A stretch of 64,000 nucleotides of DNA from Pseudocercospora fijiensis CIRAD86. Its lineage: Eukaryota > Ascomycota > Dothideomycetes > Mycosphaerellales > Mycosphaerellaceae. The stretch spans positions 1 through 64,000 of the forward strand of contig NW_006921543.1 in assembly GCF_000340215.1 (NCBI RefSeq). The letters are read 5' to 3'. Position numbers and translations under genes: made by a program. Of the stretch, positions 1 through 11,780 are shown one piece after another; the stretch's first letter is position 1, and the number at the start of each line of letters is the position of its first letter. The notes below the pieces were generated by a model, which saw only the letters and a list, made by a program, of their open reading frames with translations, did no database searches and was not told the origin of the DNA.

Positions 1-3000
1 CCTAGCAGGCTCTACTATAGGAGGATAGGGACCTAATATTAGTTCAAGTAGAGACATCCTAAGGTATACTCTAAGTCTACTATATATACAACCTACTACT
101 AGACTTAAGAAGTAGTACCTAACTAAAAACTCTAGAAAGACTACCTAGAGTTATCTAGGGGAACACCTACTAAATCCTACTTAGGGATTTTAACCTCTAC
201 TACCCCCTCTAGGGCTTGGACTTTACCCTAGCTTACTACTTCCTAGTAGGAAGACTAATTAATATATTAGAGAGGGAAGAAATAGAAATTGTTACCCTAA
301 AGGGACTAATTACTTAGGAGGTAAGAGGAAGCAGTAGTACACTAGACCTATACTTTATATTACATTAGATTAGGAATAGGATTATAAGATGCAGGATTAA
401 CTAGGAACTAGAAGAATTATTAGACTACTTCCCGGTATAGATTGAGCTAAATATCTAAGCCAATTAGGAAAGGGAACTAGAGGAGAAGCTTAACTAGAAG
501 GGTACCTAATAGGGTAGGATTAGGGAGGAACTAGAAAGGGACCCAAAACTAGAGGAACTCTTAATAAAGCACCTACTAAGGCTAGAGGACATTAACAAAG
601 CAGTAGAAGAACTAATAGGAATCCTGAAATAGGTAGCTAGAAAGCATACCCTAGCAAAGAAACATTTACTATACTAGCAACTGTACTAGACTAGTAAGTA
701 TATAAGGAGGGTTAGGGTAGTAGGGAAGGCTAGGAGGTAGTAGATATAAACCTATATCTAGGAAGCATAGGATAACTATAATAAAGCCTACTAGGAAAAG
801 AAGATCTAGATTAAGAAAGATAAGATATAAGAATAGAGATCTATAATAGGAATAATTATAAAGAAACTAGAGGAGATATAGAGGATAGCTAAATAGGTAA
901 GGAGACCTAAACAGGATAAGGATATACTACTACAATTCCCGGATATTATAGACTAATAAGGACAAATATAGACTATAATAGAAGGGAAAGCAAGAGCCCT
1001 AGGCTAACACTTCTTCTATAGAAAAGTATAAGCAGACCTATTAGATATAAGGGAGATAGAACAAGAGACCCTACTACTAGGTATACTAAGAGATACCTAA
1101 GTTAAACCCGAAACTATTAAAAGGATCCTAAAGAAAATTCTAGGCAATAAGGCACTAGGAGAAGACAAGATCTACAATAAACTTCTAAAAGTATATATAA
1201 AGGGGCTAGCCCTAGCACTAGCTAATATCTTTTTATAAAGCCTAGCACTAGGACACTACCTAAGACTATTTAGGAAGTCCCTAATAGTAGTGCTAAGGAA
1301 GCCCTAGAAGGAAGACTATATACAGCTTAAGGCCTATAGACTAATAGCCCTACTTAATATAATAGGTAAGGTGCTAGAAAAAATTGTCGCTAAAAGGCTA
1401 ACAACCTTTGCCGAGGAAAGGAATATCCTTCCTAAAGGCTAGATAGGAGGAAGAAAGAAGAGGTTAATACTAATAGCTATAGAACTAATTATAGAACAGA
1501 TCAAGTATATTTAGCACTATAGTTAAAACTAGGTAGCAACCCTCCTCTCCCTTAACATCTTAGGAGCCTTTAACAATATCTCCTATAAAAGGCTCCTATA
1601 TATACTTAAATAGAAAGCTATACTAAACTAGATAGTCTAATTTATCTAGTCCTTCCTATAGGAAAGATTAATATAGCTTATTCTAGGCAAATTCAAATTA
1701 GACCTAATACTAACTAAAAAGGGAATCCCCTAAGGATTAATACTCTCCCTAATCCTCTTCCTTATCTTTATAGCAGACCTACTCCTACTCCTAGAATCAA
1801 AAAATATATTAGCATTAGGGTTTATAGATAATACGAATATCTTAGCCTAGTCTAAGACAATAGAAACCAACTGCAAGATCCTAGAAGAGAAGCACTAGGA
1901 GTATAAAAAATAGGTAAGGAGGCATAGAGCAAAATTCGCCCTAGAAAAGTACTAGCTTATTTACTTTAGCAAGGCTAAATCAACCTATAATATAAAGCAA
2001 TCAATCACTATCTAAGGCTTTGAAACCTAACTATTAGTAGAGCTTAGGGTACTAGGGATCTAGCTAGATCTAAAACTAAATTAGGGACTATAAGTAAAGA
2101 AGGTAAAGCAGAGGGCAGATGCTAATATACAATCCATTAATAGGCTTATAGCCTCTATATAGGGGGCTATATTCGAGAAAGCTAAAGTTATATATAAAGC
2201 AATTATTAAGCTAGCAATACTATATAGAGTATAGATATAGACAGCTTAGGAGAAAACACTAAAGAGGATTGAACAACTAGTTAGTAGGTCCTAAACCTAA
2301 AGCCTAAAGAAAATCCTAGGAGTATATAAAACTATACTAATAAGGGTAGTAGAAATAGAATTAGGGATCCTACTAGTTAAATAATACTTTAAGGGACTAA
2401 GACACTAATATGTAGCAAAGACAATAGAATACCTAGCCTAATAGACTATCTAAAAGGCACTAGATAAGATAAAAGCCTAGTACATTAGGACTAGGAGGCG
2501 AGACAGACTATAAATAACTCCTTAGAAAGTTAAAGACCTAGAGCAATATAGAGTCTTAATAAGAGAAATGCTAGAGAAAGAGCTTTAGGGACTAAATATA
2601 AGGCTAAAGGAAGACAAACTAAAGGGAGAGAAACAAAGCCTAGCAGAATCAATTACTAAATACCTATAGGAGCAGGAATAGAACAAAATATAAGTTAGAC
2701 TAGGAACCTTAAAGGCACTAATCAAATTTGGTTAATACAACTACTAGCTCTATAAGGACCTAAATAGGGCCGAGGCAAGCCTAGCTATCTAAATTAGATC
2801 TAAACACATCGGATTTAGATCTTACCTGTTTAGAAGAAACGTCCTAGGAATTAAAAGCAGGGCTTACTAATATAGCTACTAATCTTAGAACCCTAAGTAT
2901 ATACTACTAGTCTACCCTTAATAGTTAGAAGGTAGAAGTAATTAGAGACTAAAAGCAATAGAAAGGGAATACGATAAGCTAATCTAGAGCAAAGAAGACC

Positions 3001-3340
3001 TAAAGAGGATAGTAAAGTAGATCATTAAATAGGGATTTATACAACAATTCGTACTAGTAAGGGAAACTAAGGAGTAGATAAGAAGGAGGGAAGAAGAGGG
3101 GGAAAGAAGGGCAGGGCAGTAGGCAAGGTAGTTAGAGGGTAACAACTATAACACTAGTATACCCTAGAGGAAGGAGAATAAGGAAACAAGGAAGATTAAT
3201 ACTTATAAATAGGACAGGAGGGAGGTTTTTACTAACTAAGTTAGTTTCCTACCTAAAACAATACATAGAAACAGACCTATATAGGCCGAAAGGCACTACA
3301 ACAGGCAAATGAAATATCTATCTATCTATCTAAATATAGT
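1..3340 (+). mobile_element. Tad-like LINE retrotransposon, RIP-degraded, 5' truncated by the window
   Basis: A non-LTR retrotransposon reads left to right but is riddled with TAG/TAA where Gln and Trp codons are expected. Near 183-205 the frame gives x-D-F-N-L-Y-Y-P, the GDFN motif of the apurinic-type endonuclease. From about 1331 it reads YRLIALLNIIGKVLEKIVAK, the first block of a LINE reverse transcriptase, and at about 1819-1840 GFIDNTNI stands where the FVDD catalytic box belongs, so one catalytic Asp is now Asn. About 2800-2930 reads like the HIGFRSYLFRR region with its degraded Cys cluster, typical of the C-terminus of fungal Tad-clade LINEs. No RNase H domain was recognised. The 3' end is marked by a short TATC tail. 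The element cannot be active. Order and motifs are seen; the clade is inferred from family resemblance. Confidence 0.85.
3315..3333 (+). repeat. (TATC)n tail of the LINE
   Basis: About four and a half TATC units lie directly after the last LINE-like sequence. LINEs often end in a short A-rich or simple-sequence tail, so this probably marks the 3' end of the element. Confidence 0.6.
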
Positions 3341-3593
3341 TATATTATTGTATATAAACCTTAATTGAAGACGAGAGAGTAATATATATACTTCGTTCTT
3401 TCCCTTCTAAAGATCTTTCTTCTTTCTATACTACTTTAGTATACGAGACTATAACGAACTACGCTACTCTCTACTACGCTATACTCTTACAAGACGTCTA
3501 TTTAATAGTAGACTACTACTATAATACGAAGTAAGTCTACTAATATAAAAGAAACTACTTACTTAGTAATATACTAATTTTATTATTATTAGA
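3334..3593. other. AT-rich spacer, no gene seen
   Basis: This is TA-rich, RIP-like sequence between the LINE tail and the next degraded frame. No coding or RNA feature is recognised. Confidence 0.5.
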
Positions 3594-4450
3594 ATGTATA
3601 CCTTCGACGATACCTTAACCTCTATTACTTTTATTAATAAGTTTATTAATAAGAGTCCTATAGTAGCGTCTAGCCGCATAGACAAAACTATTAGGGCTAT
3701 TATTAATAGCTTGCTAAGTAATAGAGCTAAAAGAAATAAAGAAATCGTCGAATATCTAAATCGACTTCGGATTACCTACTTTATTAAGCGGATTAAGCAG
3801 TACGATATTAAGGAATATAAGAGAATTAAAGGTATTATACCCTAATATATATAACCTAACGTATTATACTAATAGTTTTTAGCTTTTGTATTCTCTATCG
3901 ATAATTTAGACGAGTTTAATTCTCGGCTAGATATTCGAGCTTATATCGACTCTTTAAACGATAACGATATCGTTTCTAGAATCGAATATCTTACGCTCTA
4001 TATTCTAAGATACTCACTATACTTTCAAGACTATAGTAAGTATTATATACTAGCCTTAAGATCTAGTAATATCTCTATACTAATAAATATTATAGCTTTT
4101 ATTCGACTATTTCTAGATAGTAGTATAGTATCCCCCGAGAACTACACTACTATTAGTACTAGTATCGAGTCGGCTAGAGATACCTATCTCTATACGGATA
4201 TCTACGACGATATCTACTTTCTTAGTAGACTTAACTTCTTTAATTTAGAGTATAAAGAGGAGGAAAGGAGTCTTATAGAGGCCTATTTAAGTACGGCCTC
4301 AAAGGAGGAGATTAAATCTCTAAGCTATAGTACTATAGAAGAGATTCTTAGTACTAGAAATAGTATCGAGATAGATAGTAGTAAGGAAGATAATAAGGAC
4401 TCGGAGGAGATAGCCGATAGAGAGATAGACTTAGACTAGGCTAACTAGCC
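3594..4450 (+). pseudogene. Degraded gene of unknown function
   Basis: A plus-strand frame opens with ATG at 3594 and runs 83 codons to a stop at 3843-3845. The same frame goes on to about 4450 with only a few TAA/TAG codons. The first part is basic and Ile/Lys/Arg-rich; the last 60 or so residues are strongly acidic (runs of Glu, Asp and Ser), ending near residues EEIADREIDLD. The acidic tail and the paucity of frameshifts suggest a once real protein inactivated by point mutation rather than random open sequence. I do not recognise a domain. It could be a gag-like or accessory gene of an unrecognised element. Confidence 0.45.
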
Positions 4451-4721
4451 TAGTCTTAGCTATCTAGGTCTAGCTTAAGACAACTATATTATAGTAGTAT
4501 TATATATAGTAGTAGGAGTAAAGGGTATTAAAGGGGTTTCTTTATATAAATCGCTTTTAATTCTATTATAATCTAGACTTAGATTATAGTATAACTATAT
4601 TAGAGAGAAATATTAAGTAATTATAGACTATTAGGTACTTTATATAAGTATACCGGTATTATATTATACTTATTAAGTAATTCTATAGCTTAGAATAGGT
4701 AGAAAAACTACTATAATAGTA

Positions 4722-4853
4722 GAATAGTAATTACTATTTTACTATTACTATTACTATTACTATTTCTCGAAGGTCCCTAGTAATAGTAATAGTGATAGTA
4801 ATAGTAATTACTATAGTAATGTTACTATTACTACAGTAATTACTATTTACTAG
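4722..4853. repeat. ACTATT/AGTAAT simple repeats arranged as a hairpin
   Basis: ACTATT units at about 4731-4765 face AGTAAT units at about 4780-4808 across a 15-base spacer. The two arms are reverse complements and could fold into a hairpin. A shorter pair follows at 4805-4850. The same AGTAAT unit forms a much longer array at 37.86-38.09 kb. Confidence 0.7.
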
Positions 4854-5441
4854 TTTACTAAGGTTTTTACATCTCTAGTGAGCGCAGCCAACTGCTTAGA
4901 TTAGACCTTATCTAGGGTGCTTTTAGCCTAGACAACATGCATCGTTATAATAATCCTACTAGGCAGATGTACGTCTCTAAATCCGCAATCCGCGGGACGC
5001 GGGACGCGAGGAGCAGCTTTAAGTCCGGCTTCCGTATAAGTATACCTTCCTAGCAGCACTACAGCACTCGCAAAATTCTTTGTAACGTTATCAACCGGAC
5101 GGCAATGTAGAACTTCTAGTCAATGTCGACTTGTAGTTATCTAGAACACCCGGGCATTGTAAGTGAATAGGAGGATGCGGTATAACGTTAAACGTATAAT
5201 AGTAGGGCAGGCACGAGGCACGAGGGGAGTAAGAAATCAAGCCAACTCAATTCATCCTGCTAGTAGGGACCTTTAGAAGGTCCACCGGCTTCCAAATAAG
5301 CGCTAGCTGCTAACCGTTATGTAAAGGATTAATGTGGCGCTTTTTACGGACCTTTAGAAGAGGCCACTTTGTATGTGATCGAAAGCGGTTTAGTACAGTG
5401 AGGAGCCCCTGTTCTAGACCTTCTAGGGTATAGACTTCAGC
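4854..5441. other. Non-coding stretch before the Harbinger-type transposase
   Basis: This sequence keeps more CpA and TpG than its surroundings. A phrase related to ACCTTTAGAAG occurs near 5268 and 5350. No open frame, RNA gene or clear terminal inverted repeat was found. Confidence 0.4.
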
Positions 5442-5508
5442 TATAGACCTAACCTATAGACCTAACCTATAGACCTAACCTGTAGACCTGACCTATAGAC
5501 CTGACCTG
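5442..5508. repeat. 13-bp tandem repeat, about five units
   Basis: The unit TATAGACCTAACC is repeated about five times. Later units change TAACC to TGACC, that is, they keep the unmutated TpG form. Confidence 0.8.
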
Positions 5509-5639
5509 AAGCTATAGAAGAAGCTACTATAGTTACTACAACTACCGCAATAGCCGTCGCTATTGCGAGTAAATACCTCGAGGAAGATAGCAGTAATAAG
5601 GAGCGGTAGGCATAACGAGAAGGTGAATCCGTACGTAAA

Positions 5640-6782
5640 TACTAGCACCGCCAGTTAAGGCGTAACCGGCTATTCAAACTAGCGAGGATTTATAAGAAGG
5701 AGCGCTTCGACCTCGACAGTTATCCGGAGGCTAATATTGAGGGTAACTTCCGCTTTACAAAGCCTTAATTAGTAGAATTGGTGGACCTGCTAGATATTAG
5801 TTTAATCGTACTGCTAGTTAGACTCAAACTGCCTCCTACAACGGTGCTTTATATTGTCTATAAGCGGTTATCTAGTCTAGGCTTCTAGAAGGATATAGAT
5901 AAGAAGTTTAGCTATTTAGCTACTATATTAAGTTATATATTCAATGCGGTTGTGTATAGCCTAGCGCTAAGGTAGAAGTCCTTCTTATTCTTTAACAAGA
6001 GGCGGCTTAGCAAGCAATATCTCCGGAGCCTAGCTTAGTCGCTATATCTATTAGTTAGAGTGTCTAGTGTCTTCGGATATATTAATAGCACTATAAGGAA
6101 GATTGCGAGACCTAGTCGTAATTAGAGGGTATTCTATAACGGCTATAAGCACCTCTATAGCCTCAAATTCCAGGGTATACAGCTGCTAGATAGCATACTG
6201 CTAATTGATGGTCTATATCTAGGCTCTTATAGTAATAGTCGACTAGTACGCGAGTCTAATATTAACTAGGTATAGTATAAGTTGTTCGACGACGAAGAAG
6301 ACAAGCTCTTTCTCTTTAGCGACTCGGCATATAGATAGGTTAATAGCATTATTAGATCGTAGAAGTCGAAGAGAGGCGGCTATCGTAACCCTATATAGGC
6401 GCAGGTTGCGAAGGAATAGTCGGCTCTACGACAGTCGGTCGAATAGGGGTTTAGCGAGGTAACTAACAACTAGCCATTCTTCGAGTATAAGAAAGGGTTG
6501 CGTACTAGTTTGATGCCGATAGGATCCTGCTACCTAGTAGCAGTATTGCTCACTAATTGCCTGTCTTGTTATCGTAGAAACAAGGTCGCTACGCACTATA
6601 GTTTAAGCTGTCCGGATATTAGGGATTACCTAGGTACTAAGTTTGAATTGCTACCTATGCCGCTAGTGGATATAGAGGTGCCGGATCTAATACGTGTAAA
6701 CCCTTCTAGTAATAGATTAGAAGTTGGAAGTGATGTAGAAGATATAGGGGATGTAGTTATTAATAATAGTAATAAGGAATAG
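5640..6782 (+). pseudogene. PIF/Harbinger-type DDE transposase remnant
   Basis: One plus-strand frame, broken by stop codons, runs through the region. It shows a block around 6165-6240 reading L-K-F-Q-G-I-Q-L-L-D with ILLIDGLYLGS, a block at about 6300-6335 reading LFLFSDSAYR, and a C-terminal block with SVE.GF and, at 6498-6782, an open 94-codon tail containing SCYLVAVLLTNCLSCYR. This order (target-strand Asp, FGDPAYR-like Asp box, SVEQAFG-like Glu box, LLTNCLTCLRG tail) is that of the DDE_Tnp_4 / Harbinger transposases found in ascomycetes. Stops fall mostly at Gln and Trp positions, as RIP produces. No terminal inverted repeats could be matched by eye, so the element limits are unknown. 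The family call is by motif order from memory. Confidence 0.75.
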
Positions 6783-7329
6783 TAAAGAATAGTAAAGAAT
6801 ATCGATAGATTAGTAATCCTAATTATAGCTCACTCTTCCGCGTTCTCTTTGTTAATCCTCGGATTAGATGCGGAGGGGCTTCGGATAGCCGTTTTACTAT
6901 AGTTATAGTTACGTTAATTGCTTCTAAGTATCTTAGTAATAGACAGAGGCAGAGATAAAGCGGGGGTGCATAAATTTCTAAAGGTCGTCGAAATTCAATC
7001 TTAGTACTAGCATTATAACTAATAGTATCGAAGGCAGTAACAACTATGCTAATAAATTCGTAGCTCCGCTAGGTTCCTTACCAATTCCGGAACTAACGAG
7101 CACCTAGAATACTATATATACTATATACGATTCAATCCGCCTCGCTTAAGTCTAATACCTCGATTATGCGAATATCTACGCACTAACGGCTATCAATCTC
7201 TAATATCTAATGCTTCTAACACCTACGAGACAGTTCTATCGCTATCGTAGCCGTCGTTACCATTTCCTATTAGTGTAAGAACGTTAGCAACGAGGCCATC
7301 GTCTAAGTCTACGCTAAAGTCGGTAACCT
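6783..7329. other. Spacer between two convergent degraded genes
   Basis: This lies between the transposase end and the end of the minus-strand gene. It is mutated sequence without a recognisable product. Confidence 0.35.
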
Positions 7330-8340
7330 ACGATAACTGCGAAGGAACAAGAGGAACGTGTCTAACACGTCTAACACGTCTAATAAGAAGGGCTCTTAGC
7401 TTATTAAATTGACGTACCGTAGAGGCGTACATCAACTTTATACGCTTCTTAGAGCGGTTGTCTATATCGTCTATACGACGCATTAAATAGTGGTCTGCCT
7501 CCTTAGTAGAAGATTCAACCCTTAGTCGCTTCGCTAGGGTAGTAATTGCCTCTCGAAATAGCTCTAATACTCGACTTAACGACCTCTCCTTATTTAGCTG
7601 CCTCTTACTATCGATATCTAACCGCCGCCGAGTCGTATATATTATAGCCTTAGAAGGAGAAGGAGAAGGAGAAGGATTTAATAGCGTCGATAGCGCTAGA
7701 ACAACTGCTAGACTCGGTATCGAAGGACTCGCAATAATAGTAGGAGGTGGCTCTTAAAGCCGTTAAGACATAATACGGAGTATATTGTCTTAGACCTGCT
7801 AAGCTAGAGTCTTATAACTACGCAACTCCTTAGTAGTGAGTAGCTTCTCGCGGAGCTTCTTATTGTTCAACAATATAGTATCCTTAAAGCGATTAAGTAT
7901 CTGTTTAAACTCGGAGTCGTTAACTACTATACCGGAAGTAGTAAGAAGGGCTCTACACTCGAGAACACGCTTCGCAATCTACCTGCGAATAAGGCTATCT
8001 ATACCTTTAATAGTACGTTGTCTAGCCGGCCGGTTGTCGTTATACCACTTCTAATAGCGCTTTATTATATCTCTTATACGACCTTCTATATAATGGCTAG
8101 AATTGGCCTCGAAGTGCCTTACAATAAGTAAGGCAAACTTATTAGATATGCGGCTATTACCTTAGACTCGGTTATAGTCGTCTTCTATACCTTCTAGCTA
8201 GTTAAAGTTATACTAAGAGTCTTCAACATTACTAGAAGACTAAGAGTCGCTCAAATCTAGTACAGGCTATTAAGCTACAGCCTATTATTATTGTTGCCGC
8301 TAAAGGTAAGCCGTTAAGGAGGTGTCTACGCCTCTAATAA
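7330..8340 (-). pseudogene. Second gene of the Harbinger-type region, unknown product
   Basis: A minus-strand frame runs about 330 codons from near 8340 to near 7330 with scattered TAG/TAA and almost no frameshift. Reading in that direction it shows an acidic start (DLSDS, EGIEDDYN), a segment with ALLIVRHFEANS and GRIRDIIKRY, and a Lys/Leu-rich helix around 7850-7900 (FKQILNRFKDTILLNNKKLR) that looks like a coiled coil. A Ser-Pro run and a basic C-terminal half follow. PIF/Harbinger elements often carry a DNA-binding second gene, and this one is convergent with the transposase 0.5 kb away, so a companion role is plausible. I do not see a convincing Myb/SANT signature, and the assignment is inference. 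Confidence 0.4.
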
Positions 8341-9278
8341 CGACCGGCCTTAGTAGAGTTGAATTTAGTGTCTGTTTAGTAGCTACACTGCTATAGCCGT
8401 CGCCGTCGCTATAGCTTAATTTAGTTAACAAGCTTGCTACGGACATAGAGCGACTATATAGTAGTAGCCGCTTAATAACTAACCGAATTGTAGGTAATAG
8501 ACTTCCGAGTAAGTGCTACGGCAACGGTAATAATAAAGACATATCTATATAAAGAGGTAGACCTTAAAGAGCTACTGCAATAGGTATAGGCGGCGCCTAC
8601 AGTAGTAGATAGACTAGTATAGCAAAGGCAGTAGAAGAGCCGGAGCCTAGGTCGATAACTCGAGAGGGACAAGATAGGGTACTAAGGGTAGCGAGGGTAG
8701 CTATAGTCGAGGAAATAGTGTATTTAGCTAACAATCTACGACCTCTACTGCCTCCGAGGTGCCTCTTATCCTAGGACCTATACTACTACAATTACTAACC
8801 GCTCTATTCTACCTCCTAGCTTCTAATTACACTAACGGCTATATACCTAGACCTTTATATATATAAGCTAGTGCCCTCTCGCACTATCTCGAAGACCTAA
8901 TAGCCACTTTCCACCTCACCGTCGCCGGTTATAGTATATAGTAGTACTAAGAGGCCAATTTGCCTTTAATAAGCTAAGCCGGTTAGGGGTCAAGCCTCCT
9001 TCTATATTCTTCTACTACCTAACTTCTTATAGTTAATGAAGGAATACAGCCCCTACAAGTTGTCAATATAGCGTCTTATATACTTTTGAATGGGCCTATT
9101 TAAAAGCACGGTCTAGGTCTACGAGTCGATAACTCGCAGGGGTAGAAAACCAGCCTTCGAAGGATGCGGCAGTAACCCTCGTATCCACCTTATTCGCCGA
9201 CAGCGTGAAATTGGTGGCTTCTGAAGGTCCTTAGTAGTGTATACCATAGACAAACACACAAAGAACAGAACACAATTC
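8341..9278. other. Left border of the gene island
   Basis: Mutated sequence continues to about 9100, then the composition changes to that of the gene island. From about 9110 CpA and TpG are common again. The last part holds the 5' flank of the dehydrogenase gene. No gene is supported; a 66-codon minus-strand open stretch at 8472-8672 looks accidental. Confidence 0.5.
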
Positions 9279-10040
9279 ATGTCCAAAACAATCCTCCTCA
9301 CCGGCGCCTCCCGCGGCATCGGCCTCAGCATAGCCCACTTCCTCCTCTCCCAACCCTCCAAACACAACCTCATCGCCGTCTCTCGAACCGAAGAACCTCT
9401 CCGCGCCTTACAATCCCAATACTCTTCCGACCGCGTCGGCTACCTCGCCGCCGACCTCTCGGACCTTAGTATTGGTGAGGAAGTCGTGAAATTCGCAATA
9501 CAGAAATTCGGAAGACTCGACGGCGTGATTGTCAACCATGGAGTTCTGGACCCGGTCAAGAGAGTCGAAGACAGCACGGCGGAAGAGTGGAGGGATGCGT
9601 ATAAGATAAATTTCTTCTCGGCGCTTGCGATTGTGAAGGCTGCGATTCCTGCTCTTAGGGAGAGTCGGGGTACGATTCTTTTTACGAGTTCGGGCGCCGC
9701 TAGTAGTTCTTATTCTACTTGGGGCGCTTATGGGAGTGCGAAGGCGGCGATGAATCATTTGGCTGCTACTTTGGGGAATGAGGAGAAGGAGATTACGAGT
9801 ATCGCGATTAGGCCGGGTGTTGTGGATACGGAGATGCAGAGGGATATTAGGGAGAAGCATCGGGGGAGTATGGACGTGAAGGATGTGGCGAAGTTTGCGG
9901 AACTCAAAGAGACCGGAGGATTGTTGAGGCCAGAGCAGCCGGGGCATGTTATGGCGAAGTTGGTGCTGGATGCGCCGAAGGAGTTGAGTGGGAAGTTTTT
10001 GACGTGGAATGCGGAGGAGTTGGAGAAGTTTCAGGAGTGA
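9279..10040 (+). CDS. Short-chain dehydrogenase/reductase (sepiapterin reductase-like)
   Basis: This is a single-exon gene of 253 residues. The first ATG is at 9279; the frame is open further upstream, but only from a GTG. It has the classical SDR layout: TGASRGIG at residues 8-15 for dinucleotide binding, an NHG version of the NNAG box at 86-88, Asn111, Ser137/138, and the YxxxK pair as Y151-G-S-A-K155. RPGVVDTEM follows at 178-186. The Arg36 after the second strand (SRTEE) suggests NADPH preference. The overall pattern resembles the yeast YIR035C/YIR036C and sepiapterin-reductase-like group; the substrate is unknown. No signal or membrane segment is present, so it is probably cytosolic. It is the first intact gene next to the left repeat block and shows no RIP-type stops. 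Confidence 0.9.
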   Translation: MSKTILLTGASRGIGLSIAHFLLSQPSKHNLIAVSRTEEPLRALQSQYSSDRVGYLAADLSDLSIGEEVVKFAIQKFGRLDGVIVNHGVLDPVKRVEDSTAEEWRDAYKINFFSALAIVKAAIPALRESRGTILFTSSGAASSSYSTWGAYGSAKAAMNHLAATLGNEEKEITSIAIRPGVVDTEMQRDIREKHRGSMDVKDVAKFAELKETGGLLRPEQPGHVMAKLVLDAPKELSGKFLTWNAEELEKFQE

Positions 10041-11285
10041 GAAAATGCCTTTTTACAGCTACATTGCTATCTGATCGAATGAGAGCAACAGCCTCAAAGC
10101 AGGCGATTCGAATAGCATGGAAGTACATGGTACAGTGAGGAGGGGCACAGGGCTGAAGAGTCTGATGAGTCGTCAGCAAAAGGATCTTGCAACGAGGCTG
10201 CGGCTTCGAGAAGAGGAGAGTGCTGATCAGTTGAAAGATGAAAAGCATACATTTTGTTCAACAGGAGGCCGTGAAGACCTTCAGGTTTAGCATGGAATGT
10301 TTTGTTGCATCATTGCAGCAGAGCTTGTGGGCTCCAAGGAGGAGGGCTGGGTGGATGACTTACCAGAAGAGAAGGAAGAATCGAGAGCCAGTCACGCGGA
10401 TTAATGTCAATACCTACCTATTCCAAGTTAGCGACATGCTGCCTATTCTGGACGAAGACTGTCGGTATGGAAATATACTCCAATTATCAGGTAATCGAAC
10501 CATAAGTTTGTTCCGTCATGAAAGATCGGTATTTGATAGTACTCTTGTTTGCTCATCATGATGTCTCGGGCAGCGAAAGGGAAGTAGCATACCTTTCGTG
10601 TTCAGAAGAAAGACCACCACAACACTACGAGCACAGTATGCACCGCAGCAGTGTCAAGTTCTGCTCGCAAGACGCGGTCACAGATCCCACAGGCGCATCG
10701 CGAAAGTCCACAATTTTTGCCGCTCTGAAGTCCTCGAGCTTTTTAGGCACCACCGCTATCGTTCGTCGTCGATGTTCGCCGCCATGTCCACTATGTCTTT
10801 CGGAAAGTTAGCCCAAATTCCATGATGCGCTTCGAGAGGAAGAATTTGAGAGGGATGGTTTCTTTCAGCCAGTGCTTTGGCGGCACAGTGTAATCACCAC
10901 GGGTTTTGGGTTGTGTATGATAGGGGCGACAACGATGATCATCATTGAAACAGGAGATTAATCAAGAGTTGGAATACATACCTGTGGCACCGAATGTGAC
11001 CGAGTCGAAGGATGTTGTGGTGGTGGTGGAGATGAAGGTCGAAGGAAGCTCACCAGAAAGATTTCGGCGAAGGGAACACACTAGCTCCGCATTGCTTGGC
11101 ATGAGAAGGTGCAGCCTGCAGCTGCGGCGCCTGCCGCTAGCGTCACAGGCCTTTGTGCCAGTCACAGGTCGAGCGCGAGGCATAAAGACAACAACGCGAT
11201 CTTCACGACCGACACTCCACAGGCTTCCCTAGGAGACACTGCAAACGCAATATCAACCACGCCAGATACTCACACCCCCGCGACC
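10041..11285. other. 1.2-kb intergenic region
   Basis: Several short open frames occur on both strands (for example 10238-10561 and 10518-10811), but none has a recognisable domain, a credible splice pattern or support from another frame. The last 200 bases should hold the NC2-beta promoter and 5' UTR. No tRNA was seen. A small lineage-specific gene or non-coding RNA cannot be excluded. Confidence 0.5.
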
Positions 11286-11780
11286 ATGTCCGACAAAGAA
11301 TTCGGAGGTATAGTCTCTGCACTATATAAAACTCCTCGAACGCTGACATTTGCAGGCAACGATGACCTCTCCCTCCCCAAAGCCACCGTCCAGAAGATCA
11401 TCAATGAAGTACTCAACACAAACCCCGCGCTCGCCGAATCAGGCCAGATGACATTCGCGAAAGAGACCCGAGACCTGCTGATCGAGTGCTGCGTCGAATT
11501 CATTACTATGCTCAGCTCGCAAGCCAACGACATTGCAGAGAAGGAAGCGAAGAAGACCATTGCATGCGAACACATCACAAAGGCACTAGAAGAACTCGAA
11601 TTCCCAGAGTACGTTCCAGAACTCAACAAGGTCGCTGGAGAGTTTAAGGTGGAAATGGGAAGGAGAGAACGGAAGCAGACCAAGATCGAACAGAGTGGCA
11701 TGAGCGAGGAGGAGTTGCGGAGGATGCAGGAAGAGTTGTTCAAGAGCGCCGGCGATAAGTATACTGCGGGAGGAGAATGA
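11286..11780 (+). CDS. ncb2: Negative cofactor 2 subunit beta (Dr1), histone-fold transcription regulator
   Basis: There are two exons, 11286-11307 and 11356-11780. The 48-bp intron (11308-11355) starts GTATAG, has a CTGAC branch site and ends GCAG. Because its length is a multiple of three, an unspliced frame is also open and could mislead annotation. The spliced protein has 148 residues. Residues 9-18 read NDDLSLPKAT and about 10-90 form the histone fold, with MTFAKETRDLLIECCVEF and KEAKKTIACEHITKALEELE, matching Dr1/NC2-beta closely. The C-terminal 45 residues are charged and helical. NC2-beta pairs with NC2-alpha (Bur6) on TBP-bound promoters and blocks TFIIA/TFIIB entry. It is expected in the nucleus. 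The family call is very secure. Confidence 0.95.
   Translation: MSDKEFGGIVSALYKTPRTLTFAGNDDLSLPKATVQKIINEVLNTNPALAESGQMTFAKETRDLLIECCVEFITMLSSQANDIAEKEAKKTIACEHITKALEELEFPEYVPELNKVAGEFKVEMGRRERKQTKIEQSGMSEEELRRMQEELFKSAGDKYTAGGE

Noticed and set aside
8472..8672. A 66-codon minus-strand open frame.
   Set aside because: It is in a different frame from the adjacent companion-gene remnant and has no recognisable content.
4880..9105. A complete Harbinger element with terminal inverted repeats.
   Set aside because: I compared the two flanks by eye and found no convincing inverted ends or 3-bp duplication, so only the genes are annotated.
9408..9947. A 179-codon minus-strand frame opposite the dehydrogenase gene.
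   Set aside because: Shadow of a clear SDR gene with no domain of its own.
10238..10825. Overlapping plus-strand frames in the 1.2-kb spacer.
   Set aside because: No start context, domain, or splice structure supports a gene; protein sequences are low in any family signal.
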